Counted from the first letter of the stretch, positions 46,154 to 54,547 are shown. The stretch is DNA of 64,000 nucleotides from Pseudomonas sp. Irchel 3E20 (GCF_900187645.1 NZ_FYEE01000002.1:124001-188000); one strand, 5' to 3'. A program made the numbers and translations. The notes: generated by a model not told the origin, from the sequence alone.

Positions 46154-47077
46154 TCAGGCTTGCTCGGGGGCGGCGAACGGGGCCTCCAGCGGCGCGGTGT
46201 CGAAGGTGCGCAGCAGTTCGACGAGGATTTGCGTGGCTGGGCCCAGGGGTTTTTCCTTGTTGGAGTACAGGTAGAAAGTCGGGTGGCGGCTACCGCCCTG
46301 GTCCAGCGGCAGCAACTTGAGCAGGCCTTCCTTTATTTCCCGCTCGATCAGGTGCCGCGGCAGCCAGGCAAAGCCCAGGCCACTGCCCACGAAGGTGGCG
46401 GCGGTGGCCAGGCTGCCGACGGTCCAGCGCTGTTCGGCGCCCAGCCAGCCGACGTCGCGTGGCTGCTGGCGGCCGGAGTCGCGGATCACCACTTGCAACT
46501 GGCTTTCCAGGTCCTGGAAGCTCAGCTCCCGCTGCAAACGGTGCAGGGGGTGGTCGGGGTGGGCAACGGCGACGAACTCCACGCTGCTCATCTCGGTGCC
46601 CAGGTAGCCGGAGATGTTGTAGCCGCTGATGGCCAGATCCGCCACGCCTTCGAGCAGGACTTCTTCGACCCCCGACAACACCTCCTCGCGCAGGCGCACG
46701 CGGCAGCCGCGGCTTTGCGGCATGAACGCGGTGAGGGCGCGCACGAGGCGGGCATTGGGGTAAGCGGCGTCCACCACCAGGCGCACTTCGGCTTCCCAGC
46801 CCTGCTCCATGTGGTGGGCCAGGTCTTCGAGTTGGCTGGCCTGCTTGACCAATTGCCGCGAACGGCGTAACAGCACGCCGCCGGCCTCGGTGAGTACGGC
46901 TTTGCGCCCGTCGATGCGCAGCAAGGGCACGCCGAGCTGGTCTTGCATGCGCGCGACCGTGTAGCTCACGGAGGACTGCGAACGGTGCAGCGCTTCGGCT
47001 GCCTGGGCGAAGCCGCCGTGATCGACCACCGCTTGCAGGGTCCGCCATTGATCGAGGGTAACGCGGGGCGCTTTCAA
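46154..47077 (-). CDS. LysR-family transcriptional regulator
   Basis: A 307-residue LTTR. The winged helix-turn-helix fills residues 1-65 (DQWRTLQAVVDHGGFAQAAE, LHRSQSSVSYTVARMQDQLG), the linker helix follows, and the effector domain spans about 90-300 (VRLVVDAAYPNARLVRALTA). The gene seems to start with TTG: no ATG is near, and GAGGAG lies 6 bases before this TTG. It is divergent from a small exported protein and azoR, and the hydrolase-ppiA genes follow on its own strand. Azoreductase genes are often controlled by such neighbours, but the target cannot be proved. Confidence 0.9.
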   Translation of the reverse strand: MKAPRVTLDQWRTLQAVVDHGGFAQAAEALHRSQSSVSYTVARMQDQLGVPLLRIDGRKAVLTEAGGVLLRRSRQLVKQASQLEDLAHHMEQGWEAEVRLVVDAAYPNARLVRALTAFMPQSRGCRVRLREEVLSGVEEVLLEGVADLAISGYNISGYLGTEMSSVEFVAVAHPDHPLHRLQRELSFQDLESQLQVVIRDSGRQQPRDVGWLGAEQRWTVGSLATAATFVGSGLGFAWLPRHLIEREIKEGLLKLLPLDQGGSRHPTFYLYSNKEKPLGPATQILVELLRTFDTAPLEAPFAAPEQA

Positions 47078-47127
47078 GTTGAGCTCCTCTTGTCCTAAGC
47101 TGGCAGCCCTTTGTTGGAGGCTGCCGA

Positions 47128-47442
47128 ATGAGAAAAATTTGTTTTGCGTTACTGGCGCTGTTGCCGCTTAGTGCGTTCGCCTACCCGATCGCGGTGGAAA
47201 AACACCTCACCGGCGTGAGCGTCGACTACACCGCGTTCGACACCGATGCCGACATCGGCTCCATCCAGATCAACAACTACGGCAAGAGCGACGCGCTGTG
47301 CACGGTGGTGTTCCGCAATGGCCCCGAGGCGCCGCGCACCCGCAAAGTCGAGGTGCCGGCCGGCAAGTTCAGGAACGCCACGGCCAAGTTCAACCGCAGC
47401 ATCATCCGCCTGCGTATCGAGCTGACCTGCGTGGCCAAGTAA
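47128..47442 (+). CDS. Small exported protein of unknown function
   Basis: A 104-residue protein with a signal peptide (MRKICFALLALLPLSAFA). The mature part is predicted beta-rich: VSVDYTAFDTDADIGSIQIN, ALCTVVFRNGPEAPRTRKVE, IIRLRIELTCVAK. Its two cysteines (CTVV and LTCVAK) could form one disulfide in the periplasm. Similar short Pseudomonas proteins have been wrongly labelled 3-phosphoglycerate kinase; nothing here supports that. GGAGG precedes the ATG. Divergent from the LysR gene with only 50 bases between them. Confidence 0.8.
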   Translation: MRKICFALLALLPLSAFAYPIAVEKHLTGVSVDYTAFDTDADIGSIQINNYGKSDALCTVVFRNGPEAPRTRKVEVPAGKFRNATAKFNRSIIRLRIELTCVAK

Positions 47443-47551
47443 CGGGACGGGAGGCGGTCCTACGGGGAACGCTTCGCTTATAAACGAATTTATAGATCGG
47501 TTATAGCAGTTATTTGCGCTTTTTCATCGATATGACTCTGTTTAACCTCCA

Positions 47552-47582
47552 CTCCATCGCCTTACAGCATCTACCGATGGAG
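47552..47582. promoter_or_regulatory. Inverted repeat over the azoR ribosome site
   Basis: CTCCATCG (47552-47559) and CGATGGAG (47575-47582) are perfect 8-bp partners with a 15-base spacer. The right arm contains the GGAG that would serve the azoR ATG at 47593. It may be a translation-blocking hairpin, or a LysR-type operator reading as a dyad. Confidence 0.55.
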
Positions 47583-47592
47583 CCTACAAGCT

Positions 47593-48192
47593 ATGTCACG
47601 CGTTCTTATCATCGAAAGCAGCGCCCGCCAGCAGGACTCGGTGTCCCGCCAACTGACCCAGACCTTCATTACCCAGTGGCAGGCCGCGCACCCGGCGGAT
47701 CAGATCAGCGTGCGTGACCTGGCCGTCAACCCGGTGCCGCACCTGGACGCCCACCTGCTGGGCGGCTGGATGAAACCCGCCGAACAACGTACGCAAGCCG
47801 AACAGGCCTCCCTGGAGCGTTCCGAAGCCTTGACCGAGGAACTGCTGGCCGCCGATGTGCTGGTCATGGCCGCGCCCATGTACAACTTCACCATCCCCAG
47901 CACCCTCAAGGCCTGGCTCGACCACGTGCTGCGCGCCGGAGTGACATTCAAATACACCGCCACCGGCCCCCAAGGCCTGCTCACCGGCAAGCGCGCCTTT
48001 GTGTTGACGGCCCGCGGCGGCATCTATGCCGGCAGCAGCGCCGACCACCAGGAACCCTACCTGCGCCAGGTCATGGCGTTTATCGGCATCCACGACGTGG
48101 CGTTCATTCATGCCGAAGGCCTGAACCTGGGCGCCGACTTCCACGACAAAGGCCTGAGCCAGGCCAACGCCCGTTTGGCCCAGCTCGCCTAA
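47593..48192 (+). CDS. azoR: FMN-dependent NADH-azoreductase
   Basis: A 199-residue flavodoxin-fold quinone/azo reductase, FMN-dependent and dimeric. Features are the phosphate-binding N terminus VLIIESSARQQDSVSRQLT, MAAPMYNFTIPSTLKAWLDH (the conserved flavin-binding MYNF-x-IPS-x-LK motif) and VLTARGGIYAG. It detoxifies quinones and azo compounds using NADH. Its leader carries the inverted repeat described at 47552. A terminator lies downstream. Confidence 0.95.
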   Translation: MSRVLIIESSARQQDSVSRQLTQTFITQWQAAHPADQISVRDLAVNPVPHLDAHLLGGWMKPAEQRTQAEQASLERSEALTEELLAADVLVMAAPMYNFTIPSTLKAWLDHVLRAGVTFKYTATGPQGLLTGKRAFVLTARGGIYAGSSADHQEPYLRQVMAFIGIHDVAFIHAEGLNLGADFHDKGLSQANARLAQLA

Positions 48193-48342
48193 GGCGTTAA
48201 TCGCCCGGTAATCGTAGGCAGGCTTAGTAGGCCTCCTTGCGCATTCCCCTTCAGATCGGTTCGCGCATCGAACCTCCCTTTGCACTTGTTGCTCCTGAGT
48301 GCTCCCGCCCGATCGGCCCTGTGGCCTGATCGGGTTTTTTTT
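48193..48342 (+). ncRNA. Possible small RNA ending in an intrinsic terminator
   Basis: The 150 bases after azoR contain several C-rich single-strand candidates (cctcc, ttcccc, cctccc, ctcctg, ctcccg) of the type that pair with ribosome sites, followed by a terminator hairpin. It may simply be the azoR 3' untranslated region; no promoter is evident. Confidence 0.3.
48308..48342 (+). terminator. Intrinsic terminator after azoR
   Basis: CCCGATCGGCC and GGCCTGATCGGG form a stem with a one-base bulge and a four-base loop, followed by eight T residues. Confidence 0.9.
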
Positions 48343-48417
48343 GCCTGCGGGTTCCTGCCGGGTTTCCCTGCGCGGCGCAAAACCGCTAAGGTCGCCGCCA
48401 TTTGAAATGAGGTGCCT

Positions 48418-49275
48418 ATGGGCTATCTACTGGTTGTCACGCTGATTCAGGCGTTTTCCTTCAGCTTGATCGGCGAATACCTGGCCGGGCATGTGGACAG
48501 CTACTTCGCCGTGCTGGTGCGGGTGGTATTGGCCGGGTTGGTGTTCATTCCCCTGACCCGTTGGCGCCAGGTGGAACCGCGTTTCATGCGCGCCATGCTG
48601 CTGATCGGCGCGTTGCAGTTCGGCGTCACCTACGTGTGCCTGTACCTGAGTTTTCGGGTGCTGACGGTGCCGGAGGTGCTGCTGTTCACCATCCTCACGC
48701 CGTTGCACGTGACCCTGATCGAAGATGCCCTGAACCGGCGTTTCAACCCTTGGGCGTTGATCGCGGCGCTGGTGGCGGTGCTGGGCGCGGCGGTAATTCG
48801 CCTGGACCGCATCAACCCGGACTTCTTCATGGGGTTCTTGCTCCTGCAACTGGCCAACTTCACCTATGCGGCGGGGCAGGTGCTGTACAAGCATTTGGTG
48901 GCGCGCCACCCCAGTGACCTGCCCCATTACCGGCGCTTCGGTTACTTCTACTTGGGGGCGCTGGCGGTGGTGTTACCGGCGTTCCTGGCCTTCGGCAAGG
49001 CGGATTTTTGGCCCGAAGCGCCGTTGCAGTGGAGCGTGCTGGTGTTTTTGGGGTTGGTGTCTACGGCGCTGGGGATGTACTGGTGGAACAAGGGCGCGTG
49101 CCTGGTCAGTGGCGGCACCCTGGCGGTGATGAACAACCTGCACGTGCCGCTGGGGCTGCTGGTCAACCTGTTGATCTGGAACCAGCACGAAGACCTGGGG
49201 CGCCTGGCCCTTGGCGCCCTGGTGATCCTGGGCGCGGTGTGGATCAGCCGCCGCGGCGCACTTCGCACCTCGTAG
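48418..49275 (+). CDS. EamA/DMT-family transporter
   Basis: A 285-residue carrier with about ten transmembrane helices, annotated in related strains as a carboxylate/amino acid/amine transporter. The first EamA half contains QAFSFSLIGEYLAGHVDSYF and LSFRVLTVPEVLLFTILTPL; the second has LLLQLANFTYAAGQVLYKHL and WWNKGACLVSGGTLAVMNNL. The ATG at 48418 was preferred to a GTG two codons upstream because GAGGTG overlaps that GTG. Its stop codon lies within a perfect palindrome shared with the convergent channel gene. Confidence 0.88.
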   Translation: MGYLLVVTLIQAFSFSLIGEYLAGHVDSYFAVLVRVVLAGLVFIPLTRWRQVEPRFMRAMLLIGALQFGVTYVCLYLSFRVLTVPEVLLFTILTPLHVTLIEDALNRRFNPWALIAALVAVLGAAVIRLDRINPDFFMGFLLLQLANFTYAAGQVLYKHLVARHPSDLPHYRRFGYFYLGALAVVLPAFLAFGKADFWPEAPLQWSVLVFLGLVSTALGMYWWNKGACLVSGGTLAVMNNLHVPLGLLVNLLIWNQHEDLGRLALGALVILGAVWISRRGALRTS

Positions 49276-49300
49276 CAAGCGGGCGAGCTCGCTTGCTACG
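49271..49300. repeat. Palindromic hairpin containing both convergent stop codons
   Basis: CGTAGCAAGCG and CGCTTGCTACG form a perfect 11-bp stem with an 8-base loop. It is half of the 'tgtagc' REP variant. The plus-strand TAG (49273-49275) lies in the left arm and the minus-strand TAG in the right arm. Confidence 0.8.
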
Positions 49301-50567
49301 TTGTTTCGGGGGCGAGAGGCGGGAAGAGCCCGGCGCGCAGGTCGTTGCCGCTGGGCTGTTGGTACAGGCTCAGGCCGAATTCCGGTAGCACCGCCAGCAG
49401 GTAGTCGAAGATATCGCCCTGGATCCGCTCGTAATCGGCCCACGCGGTGGTGCGGGTGAAGCAGTAGATCTCCAGCGGCACCCCTTGGGCCGTGGTTTGC
49501 ATCTGGCGGACCATGCAGGTCATGTTCGGCTGAATTTCCGGGTGGCTCTTGAGGTACGCCAGCGCGTAGGCGCGGAAAGTCCCCAGGTTGGTCATGCGGC
49601 GGCGGTTGGCCGACAGCTCGGCGACGTTGCCCTGGGCCTCGTTCCAACTCTTGAGTTCAGCCTGTTTGCGGCCGATGTAGTCGGTCAGCAGGTGCACCTG
49701 GGTCAGGCGTTGTTCTTCCTCGTCGCGCAGGAAACGCACGCCGATGGCGTCGATGTACAGGCTGCGCTTGATCCGCCGGCCACCGGCCTGTTGCATGCCG
49801 CGCCAGTTCTTGAACGACTCGGACATCAGGCGCCAGGTGGGAATGGACACGATGGTTTTATCGAAATTCTGCACCTTGACCGTGTGCAGGGTGATGTCCA
49901 CCACGTCGCCGTCGGCGCCGACTTGGGGCATTTCGATCCAGTCGCCGACCCGCAGCATGTCGTTGCTGGTCAACTGCACGCTGGCGACGAACGACAGCAG
50001 GGTGTCCTTGTAGACCAACAGGATCACCGCCGACATCGCCCCCAGGCCGGATAGCAGCAACAGCGGCGAGCGGTTTATCAGGGTGGCGACGATGATGATC
50101 GCGCCAAACACGTACAGCACCATTTTCGCCAGTTGCACGTAGCCCTTGATCGACCGGGTGCGGGCGTGTTCGGTGCGCGCGTAGATGTCCAGCAAGGCAT
50201 TGAGCAGGGCGCTGAGGCTCAGTACCAGGAACAGGATGGTGAATGCCAGGGCGACGTTGCCCAGAAACACGTGGCTGTTCTTGCTCAGATCCGGCACCAG
50301 GTTGAGGCCGAACTGCACGATCAGCGACGGCGTCATCTGGGCCAGGCGATGGAACACCTTGTTTTCGCGCAAGTCGTTGACCCAGTGCAGGGCCGGTTGC
50401 CGGCCCAGTAGCCGGGCGGCGTGCAGAATTAAGTAGCGTGCCACTCGTCCGAGCACCAGGGCGACCACCAGCAAGGCGCTCAGGGCCAGGCCGGAAAACA
50501 GCAGCGGGTGTTGATCGAGCATGCCCCAGAGGTCTTGGGCGTTGAGCCAGAGCTGTTTCATATCCAT
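49296..50567 (-). CDS. Mechanosensitive channel, MscS family (YbdG-like)
   Basis: A 423-residue inner-membrane channel that opens on osmotic downshock. Four or five transmembrane helices lie in residues 20-200; the pore helix and beta domain follow: LLSGLGAMSAVILLVYKDTL, SVQLTSNDMLRVGDWIEMP, and the beta-domain VDITLHTVKVQNFDKTIVSI. The tail after about residue 270 (NWRGMQQAGGRRIKRSLYID) and its length match the YbdG/MscM-type branch more than small MscS. The ATG at 50567 is used; an ATG two codons later is possible. Convergent with the transporter gene. Confidence 0.88.
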   Translation of the reverse strand: MDMKQLWLNAQDLWGMLDQHPLLFSGLALSALLVVALVLGRVARYLILHAARLLGRQPALHWVNDLRENKVFHRLAQMTPSLIVQFGLNLVPDLSKNSHVFLGNVALAFTILFLVLSLSALLNALLDIYARTEHARTRSIKGYVQLAKMVLYVFGAIIIVATLINRSPLLLLSGLGAMSAVILLVYKDTLLSFVASVQLTSNDMLRVGDWIEMPQVGADGDVVDITLHTVKVQNFDKTIVSIPTWRLMSESFKNWRGMQQAGGRRIKRSLYIDAIGVRFLRDEEEQRLTQVHLLTDYIGRKQAELKSWNEAQGNVAELSANRRRMTNLGTFRAYALAYLKSHPEIQPNMTCMVRQMQTTAQGVPLEIYCFTRTTAWADYERIQGDIFDYLLAVLPEFGLSLYQQPSGNDLRAGLFPPLAPETT

Positions 50568-50759
50568 GGGTAAAGCGATTCTTCTGTAGGACGAGACCGG
50601 GCGATTAGAGCATTTAAGACAAGCGAGGTTACGATTCGGGACAAGTTCGCTAACAAAAATGCAGCTGATTGCGCTGCTTTGCGTAAAGAAACTCGGTTTG
50701 GCCGCGCGAAACCGTTACCCTATGCGGCTGTTTTTCTGCATTTCTTCGAGGTAGCACCC

Positions 50760-52106
50760 GTGTTTTCCCAATTCGCCCTGCACGAACGCCTGCTCAAAGC
50801 CGTGGCCGAGCTTAAATTTGTCGAGCCTACGCCAGTGCAAGCCGCGGCCATCCCGCTCGCGCTCGAAGGGCGTGACCTGCGGGTGACGGCGCAAACCGGC
50901 AGTGGCAAAACCGCCGCTTTCGTCCTGCCGATCCTCAACCGCTTGATCGGCCCGGCGAAAGTCCGCGTCAGCATCAAGACCCTGATCCTGCTGCCGACCC
51001 GCGAACTGGCCCAGCAGACCTTGAAGGAAGTGGAGCGTTTCGCCCAATTCACCTTCATCAAGTCCGGCCTGATTACCGGCGGCGAAGACTTCAAGGTGCA
51101 AGCCGCCATGCTGCGCAAGGTACCGGACATCCTCATCGGTACGCCGGGGCGGATGATCGAGCAGCTCAACGCCGGCAACCTCGACCTCAAGGAAGTCGAA
51201 GTGCTGGTGCTGGACGAAGCCGACCGCATGCTCGACATGGGGTTTGCCGACGACGTGCAGCGTTTGGTCGAGGAATGCGCCAACCGCCAGCAGACCATGC
51301 TGTTCTCCGCCACCACCGGCGGCTCCACCCTGCGCGACATGGTCGCCAAGGTGCTGGTCAACCCTGAGCACTTGCAGCTCAACAGCGTCAGCCAACTGAA
51401 CGCGACCACTCGTCAGCAGATCATCACGGCCGACCACAACCAGCACAAAGAACAGATCGTCAATTGGCTGCTGGCCAATGAGACTTATCAGAAGGCAATC
51501 ATCTTCACCAACACCCGGGCCATGGCCGACCGTATCTACGGCCGCCTCGTGGCGCAGGAATACAAGGCCTTCGTCCTGCACGGCGAAAAAGACCAGAAAG
51601 ACCGCAAGCTGGCCATCGACCGCCTCAAGCAGGGCGGCGTGAAAATCCTCGTCGCCACCGACGTCGCCGCCCGCGGGCTGGACGTCGAAGGCCTGGACAT
51701 GGTGATTAACTTCGACATGCCCCGCAGCGGCGACGAGTACGTGCACCGTATCGGCCGCACCGGCCGCGCCGGTAACGATGGCCTGGCGATCTCGCTGATC
51801 TGCCATGGCGACTGGAACCTGATGTCGAGCATCGAGCGCTACCTCAAGCAAAGCTTCGAGCGCCGCACCATCAAGGAAGTCAAAGGCACCTACGGCGGGC
51901 CGAAAAAGGTCAAGGCCTCGGGCAAAGCCGTGGGCGTGAAGAAGAAAAAGGTCGACGCCAAGGGCGAGAAAAAGAAAACCGGCGCCAAGTCGCCGACCAA
52001 ACGCAAGATCGCCAACCGCCCCAAGACCGACGCCCTGTCGCTGGTCAGCAAGGACGGCATGGCGCCGCTCAAGCGCCGCAAGCCCGAAGCACCTGCGGCC
52101 GAGTAA
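50760..52106 (+). CDS. DEAD-box ATP-dependent RNA helicase
   Basis: A 448-residue DEAD-box protein. Q motif FVEPTPVQAAAIPLALEG, motif I AQTGSGKTAAFVLP, Ia PTRELAQQT, motif II VLDEADRMLDMGF, motif III FSATTGG, motifs V and VI ATDVAARGLDVEG and HRIGRTGRAG are all present. The C-terminal ~65 residues are lysine- and arginine-rich (KKKKVDAKGEKKKTG), probably for RNA binding. It begins with GTG, chosen because GAGG stands 9 bases upstream and an earlier in-frame TTG has no ribosome site. Likely role in ribosome assembly or RNA decay, as for RhlE/SrmB relatives; the precise orthologue is uncertain. Confidence 0.9.
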   Translation: MFSQFALHERLLKAVAELKFVEPTPVQAAAIPLALEGRDLRVTAQTGSGKTAAFVLPILNRLIGPAKVRVSIKTLILLPTRELAQQTLKEVERFAQFTFIKSGLITGGEDFKVQAAMLRKVPDILIGTPGRMIEQLNAGNLDLKEVEVLVLDEADRMLDMGFADDVQRLVEECANRQQTMLFSATTGGSTLRDMVAKVLVNPEHLQLNSVSQLNATTRQQIITADHNQHKEQIVNWLLANETYQKAIIFTNTRAMADRIYGRLVAQEYKAFVLHGEKDQKDRKLAIDRLKQGGVKILVATDVAARGLDVEGLDMVINFDMPRSGDEYVHRIGRTGRAGNDGLAISLICHGDWNLMSSIERYLKQSFERRTIKEVKGTYGGPKKVKASGKAVGVKKKKVDAKGEKKKTGAKSPTKRKIANRPKTDALSLVSKDGMAPLKRRKPEAPAAE

Positions 52107-52120
52107 GGCGCGCAGGCCTT

Positions 52121-52148
52121 AAAAAAACCGGCCCCTGGCCGGTTTTTT
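52121..52148. terminator. Bidirectional intrinsic terminator
   Basis: ACCGGCC, a CCT loop and GGCCGGT form a 7-bp stem with an A tract on the left and a T tract on the right, between the convergent helicase and small exported-protein genes. Confidence 0.92.
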
Positions 52149-52154
52149 ATGGCC

Positions 52155-52430
52155 TCAACTCTCTGCCTTGGCCTCGGCCTTGTTCAGCTCTTGAAGGCGT
52201 TTGTCGATCAACTGGCATTTGTCCGGCAAATCCTTGCTGGCGGTGGTCAGGTCCATTTGCTGCAACTCGTCGTTGATCTCCTTGGCTTTGGCCGGGTTCT
52301 GCTCGGTGATCTGGGTGACCTTCTCGGCCACTTCCTTGCGTTTGGCTTCGGCCTCTTCGGGGGTGCAGGCCCAGGCGGGCAGGGCGGTGAACAGGGCGGC
52401 GGCGACCGTCAATTTCAACAGGGTATTCAT
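52155..52430 (-). CDS. Small exported coiled-coil protein
   Basis: A 91-residue protein with signal peptide MNTLLKLTVAAALFTALPAWA, cleaved just before a cysteine (CTPEEAEAKR). The mature part is almost wholly helical and charged (AEAKRKEVAEKVTQITEQNP, DLPDKCQLIDKRLQELNKAE), with two cysteines that may form a disulfide, and is probably periplasmic. The signal lacks a proper lipobox. I recognise no named family. GGAGG precedes the ATG. Confidence 0.8.
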   Translation of the reverse strand: MNTLLKLTVAAALFTALPAWACTPEEAEAKRKEVAEKVTQITEQNPAKAKEINDELQQMDLTTASKDLPDKCQLIDKRLQELNKAEAKAES

Positions 52431-52594
52431 GATGCAGACCTCCAGGTTTGCGGGTGCACTACGCCCGGTTGAGGCTGGCGCTTGGGCAAAAGTTCAGTGA
52501 AATTGCGCTCATCAACCCGGCTGAACGGCTGCGGAACAGGCAGGTCACACCCTTTGAAAGGCATCTTTTTCTTATGCCTGCCGGAGGATTCAGG

Positions 52595-52987
52595 ATGACT
52601 ACTTACAACTGGGAACTGATCGAACGCCTGCTCCACGAAGTTCAGAACGGCGCCGACCACAGCTTCACCCCACGGCCCTATGCCGAAGAGCACGCAGCGG
52701 CCAAAGCGGCGGAAGGTGAGCAGGTGGAGAACCTCGACCACCTGAAAACCACCGCCACCGAGTACGAAAAGCTCCTGCTCGACCGTGGTTTCATCGCACC
52801 GCGCCCCGAGGAAGAGGGCGGAAATGGCGAAAATTTTGTGCTGACACCTCGCGGTTCCAGCTTGCTGGCGATGATCGACAGCAGCATTCCCGGCAACGAC
52901 CACCCCCGCGAACTGTTGGACCAACAGGCCGACGCCCTCGACACCGCGACCTTCGACAGCCTGGCGTCCAGGGCGCAGAACGCCTGA
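52595..52987 (+). CDS. Small regulator-like protein (DUF2513-like)
   Basis: A 130-residue soluble protein starting MTTYNWELIERLLHEVQNGA. The N-terminal part (WELIERLL ... HLKTTATEYEKLLLDRGFIA) and a middle LTPRGSSLLAMIDSS resemble winged-helix modules of the DUF2513 type, sometimes annotated as transcriptional regulators. Assignment is tentative. A strong GGAGG with good spacing fixes the ATG at 52595. Its stop codon directly abuts the convergent lipoprotein stop. Confidence 0.7.
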   Translation: MTTYNWELIERLLHEVQNGADHSFTPRPYAEEHAAAKAAEGEQVENLDHLKTTATEYEKLLLDRGFIAPRPEEEGGNGENFVLTPRGSSLLAMIDSSIPGNDHPRELLDQQADALDTATFDSLASRAQNA

Positions 52988-53857
52988 TTAACCGGGGCGC
53001 ACGGTTTGCAGGCATTGCAGTGAAGTGAGGTCCTGGCGCACGCCGTCGAGTTTTTTCAGCAGGCGTGAACGCTGGGCCTCAGTGCTTTGGGCCATGAGGT
53101 CAACGATCAGGCTGCGGGCCGCTTGCTCGGTCCGCTCGAAGGCCTGGCGATAGGCGGGGCTCCACAACTGCTCGCGTTCCACCAGCAATTGCTCGATGCG
53201 TTGTGGGAAGTCGGCGGCATGACGCTGGGCCACTGCGGTGCTGAACTCGCCTTGCCATTGGGCGCGGTTGGCGATCCATTCGCGGTTTTGCTCGCCCAGG
53301 CTGGCAGACCAAGCCTGTACCCGTTGCCGCTGGCCGGGGCTGAGGGGGCCGAGCCAAGTGGCCAGGCGCTTGGCCATGCGCTTGGCGCGCTCGCGGATTT
53401 GCTGCTCCAGCGGTGGTTCGACGTATTTGGCCTGGCGTTCGCGCAGGTCCTTGGCGAAGGCCGCGTTCATCTCGGCCACTTGCCGCTCGCTCAGCCCTTG
53501 CAGCAGCTCCACGGCCGAGGGGGTAATGGCCCGGGCGGTTTGGCTGATGGCTTGCTTGGCTTCTGCGGCCCGGGCTTGCAGGGCCTGATCGCTGACCTGG
53601 TCGGTCTTGACCATGGCCTCGACACGGTCGAGCCAGTCGAGGTAGGCGGGCAATTGGGTGCTGCAATGCCAGCTCAGGTGCTCCTTGAGACGTTGGTCGA
53701 ACCAATCTTTTTGGGGGCGGTTCATGTCCAGGTAGTAGCTGAGCGTCCACGGCACGATCACATCAAGGTTGCGGTAGGCCAGCCCGACGCGGCTGCACCC
53801 GGCGAGGGTCAGGCCGAGGGCCAAGAGCAGGGTGATGGCGTTGAACCAGCGGGGCAT
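52988..53857 (-). CDS. DUF6279-like lipoprotein
   Basis: A 289-residue exported lipoprotein. The lipobox TLAGC at residues 17-21 follows the hydrophobic signal MPRWFNAITLLLALGL, so the mature protein is anchored through Cys21. The rest is helical, with YRNLDVIVPWTLSYYLDMNR near the start and many Arg/Gln-rich helices (DLRERQAKYVEPPLEQQIRE). The pattern fits the DUF6279 family. The inner ATG with AGGAC upstream was preferred to a frame eight codons longer. Function unknown. Confidence 0.85.
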   Translation of the reverse strand: MPRWFNAITLLLALGLTLAGCSRVGLAYRNLDVIVPWTLSYYLDMNRPQKDWFDQRLKEHLSWHCSTQLPAYLDWLDRVEAMVKTDQVSDQALQARAAEAKQAISQTARAITPSAVELLQGLSERQVAEMNAAFAKDLRERQAKYVEPPLEQQIRERAKRMAKRLATWLGPLSPGQRQRVQAWSASLGEQNREWIANRAQWQGEFSTAVAQRHAADFPQRIEQLLVEREQLWSPAYRQAFERTEQAARSLIVDLMAQSTEAQRSRLLKKLDGVRQDLTSLQCLQTVRPG

Positions 53858-54032
53858 GGGCAAGTCCTGGCAGGCAGTCATAGACCCTCATCTGAACCCG
53901 CAAGGGTGCTGGCAGTTCAGTGTGGTTCAGGCGCTGGGGCAGGATTTTTACGGGTGATGGGGGAGGCGGGGCTCTAGCCCTGGCGCTTCGAGGCTCGAAG
54001 CGCTTAGGGACCAGGGATTGCTGCGCGGGGTG

Positions 54033-54221
54033 TTACTTTTTGCCAAGGGTAATTTGCTTGGACGGGCCGAAGGTCTGGCCACTGACGCCTTTGGCGATTT
54101 GCTGGATTTCACCGCCGGACTTCAGGAAAGCAGCAATCTGCTCGTTGATCGAATCGCTGGTTTCAACGGCTGGAGCTGGCTTTGATTTGCTATTGGATGC
54201 TTTTACGCGCATGGCGGCCAT
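54033..54221 (-). CDS. Small unknown protein, SutA-like tail
   Basis: A 62-residue basic protein: a polar stretch (KASNSKSKPAPAVET), then a helix SDSINEQIAAFLKSGGEIQQ and IAKGVSGQTFGPSKQITLGK. The FLKSGGEIQQI segment recalls the FLxRGGKVQEI of SutA, a Pseudomonas RNA-polymerase-binding protein, though nothing else matches. Two ATGs three codons apart are possible. Codon use is normal for the genome. Function unknown. Confidence 0.65.
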   Translation of the reverse strand: MAAMRVKASNSKSKPAPAVETSDSINEQIAAFLKSGGEIQQIAKGVSGQTFGPSKQITLGKK

Positions 54222-54547
54222 TAACCTGTAGAAAATTAACTTGGCCAGGCATCGTACAGGAAATACTTGACAATTGCTTGGTAAATATCTGCTGAAATGA
54301 ATTAACTCATCGTTTGGAAATTAAAACCCGCGCATTCAAATAACGCCCTAAGCGGTTGTTTTCACTCAAAAGAGGCGGCAAATAAATACGGGCGTTGCGC
54401 CGATTGCCCCAAGCGCGGCCTGACGAGCGGCTCGTCCGTGCGCTAAATTCAGGCGCTACAAGGACTTTTTTCCGCCGCGCCCGCAGCCTGCAGAACGGCG
54501 CCGGTAAACTCGGGTAGAATGCCGCCCACGCAATGAGGGTATTGGAA
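54222..54547. other. Intergenic region upstream of cvfB
   Basis: About 325 bases without a gene. The part up to 54390 is markedly AT-rich (gaaattaaaacccgcgcattcaaataacg and neighbours) and then becomes GC-rich. It probably holds promoters for the small minus-strand gene and cvfB. No clear operator was seen. Confidence 0.4.
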
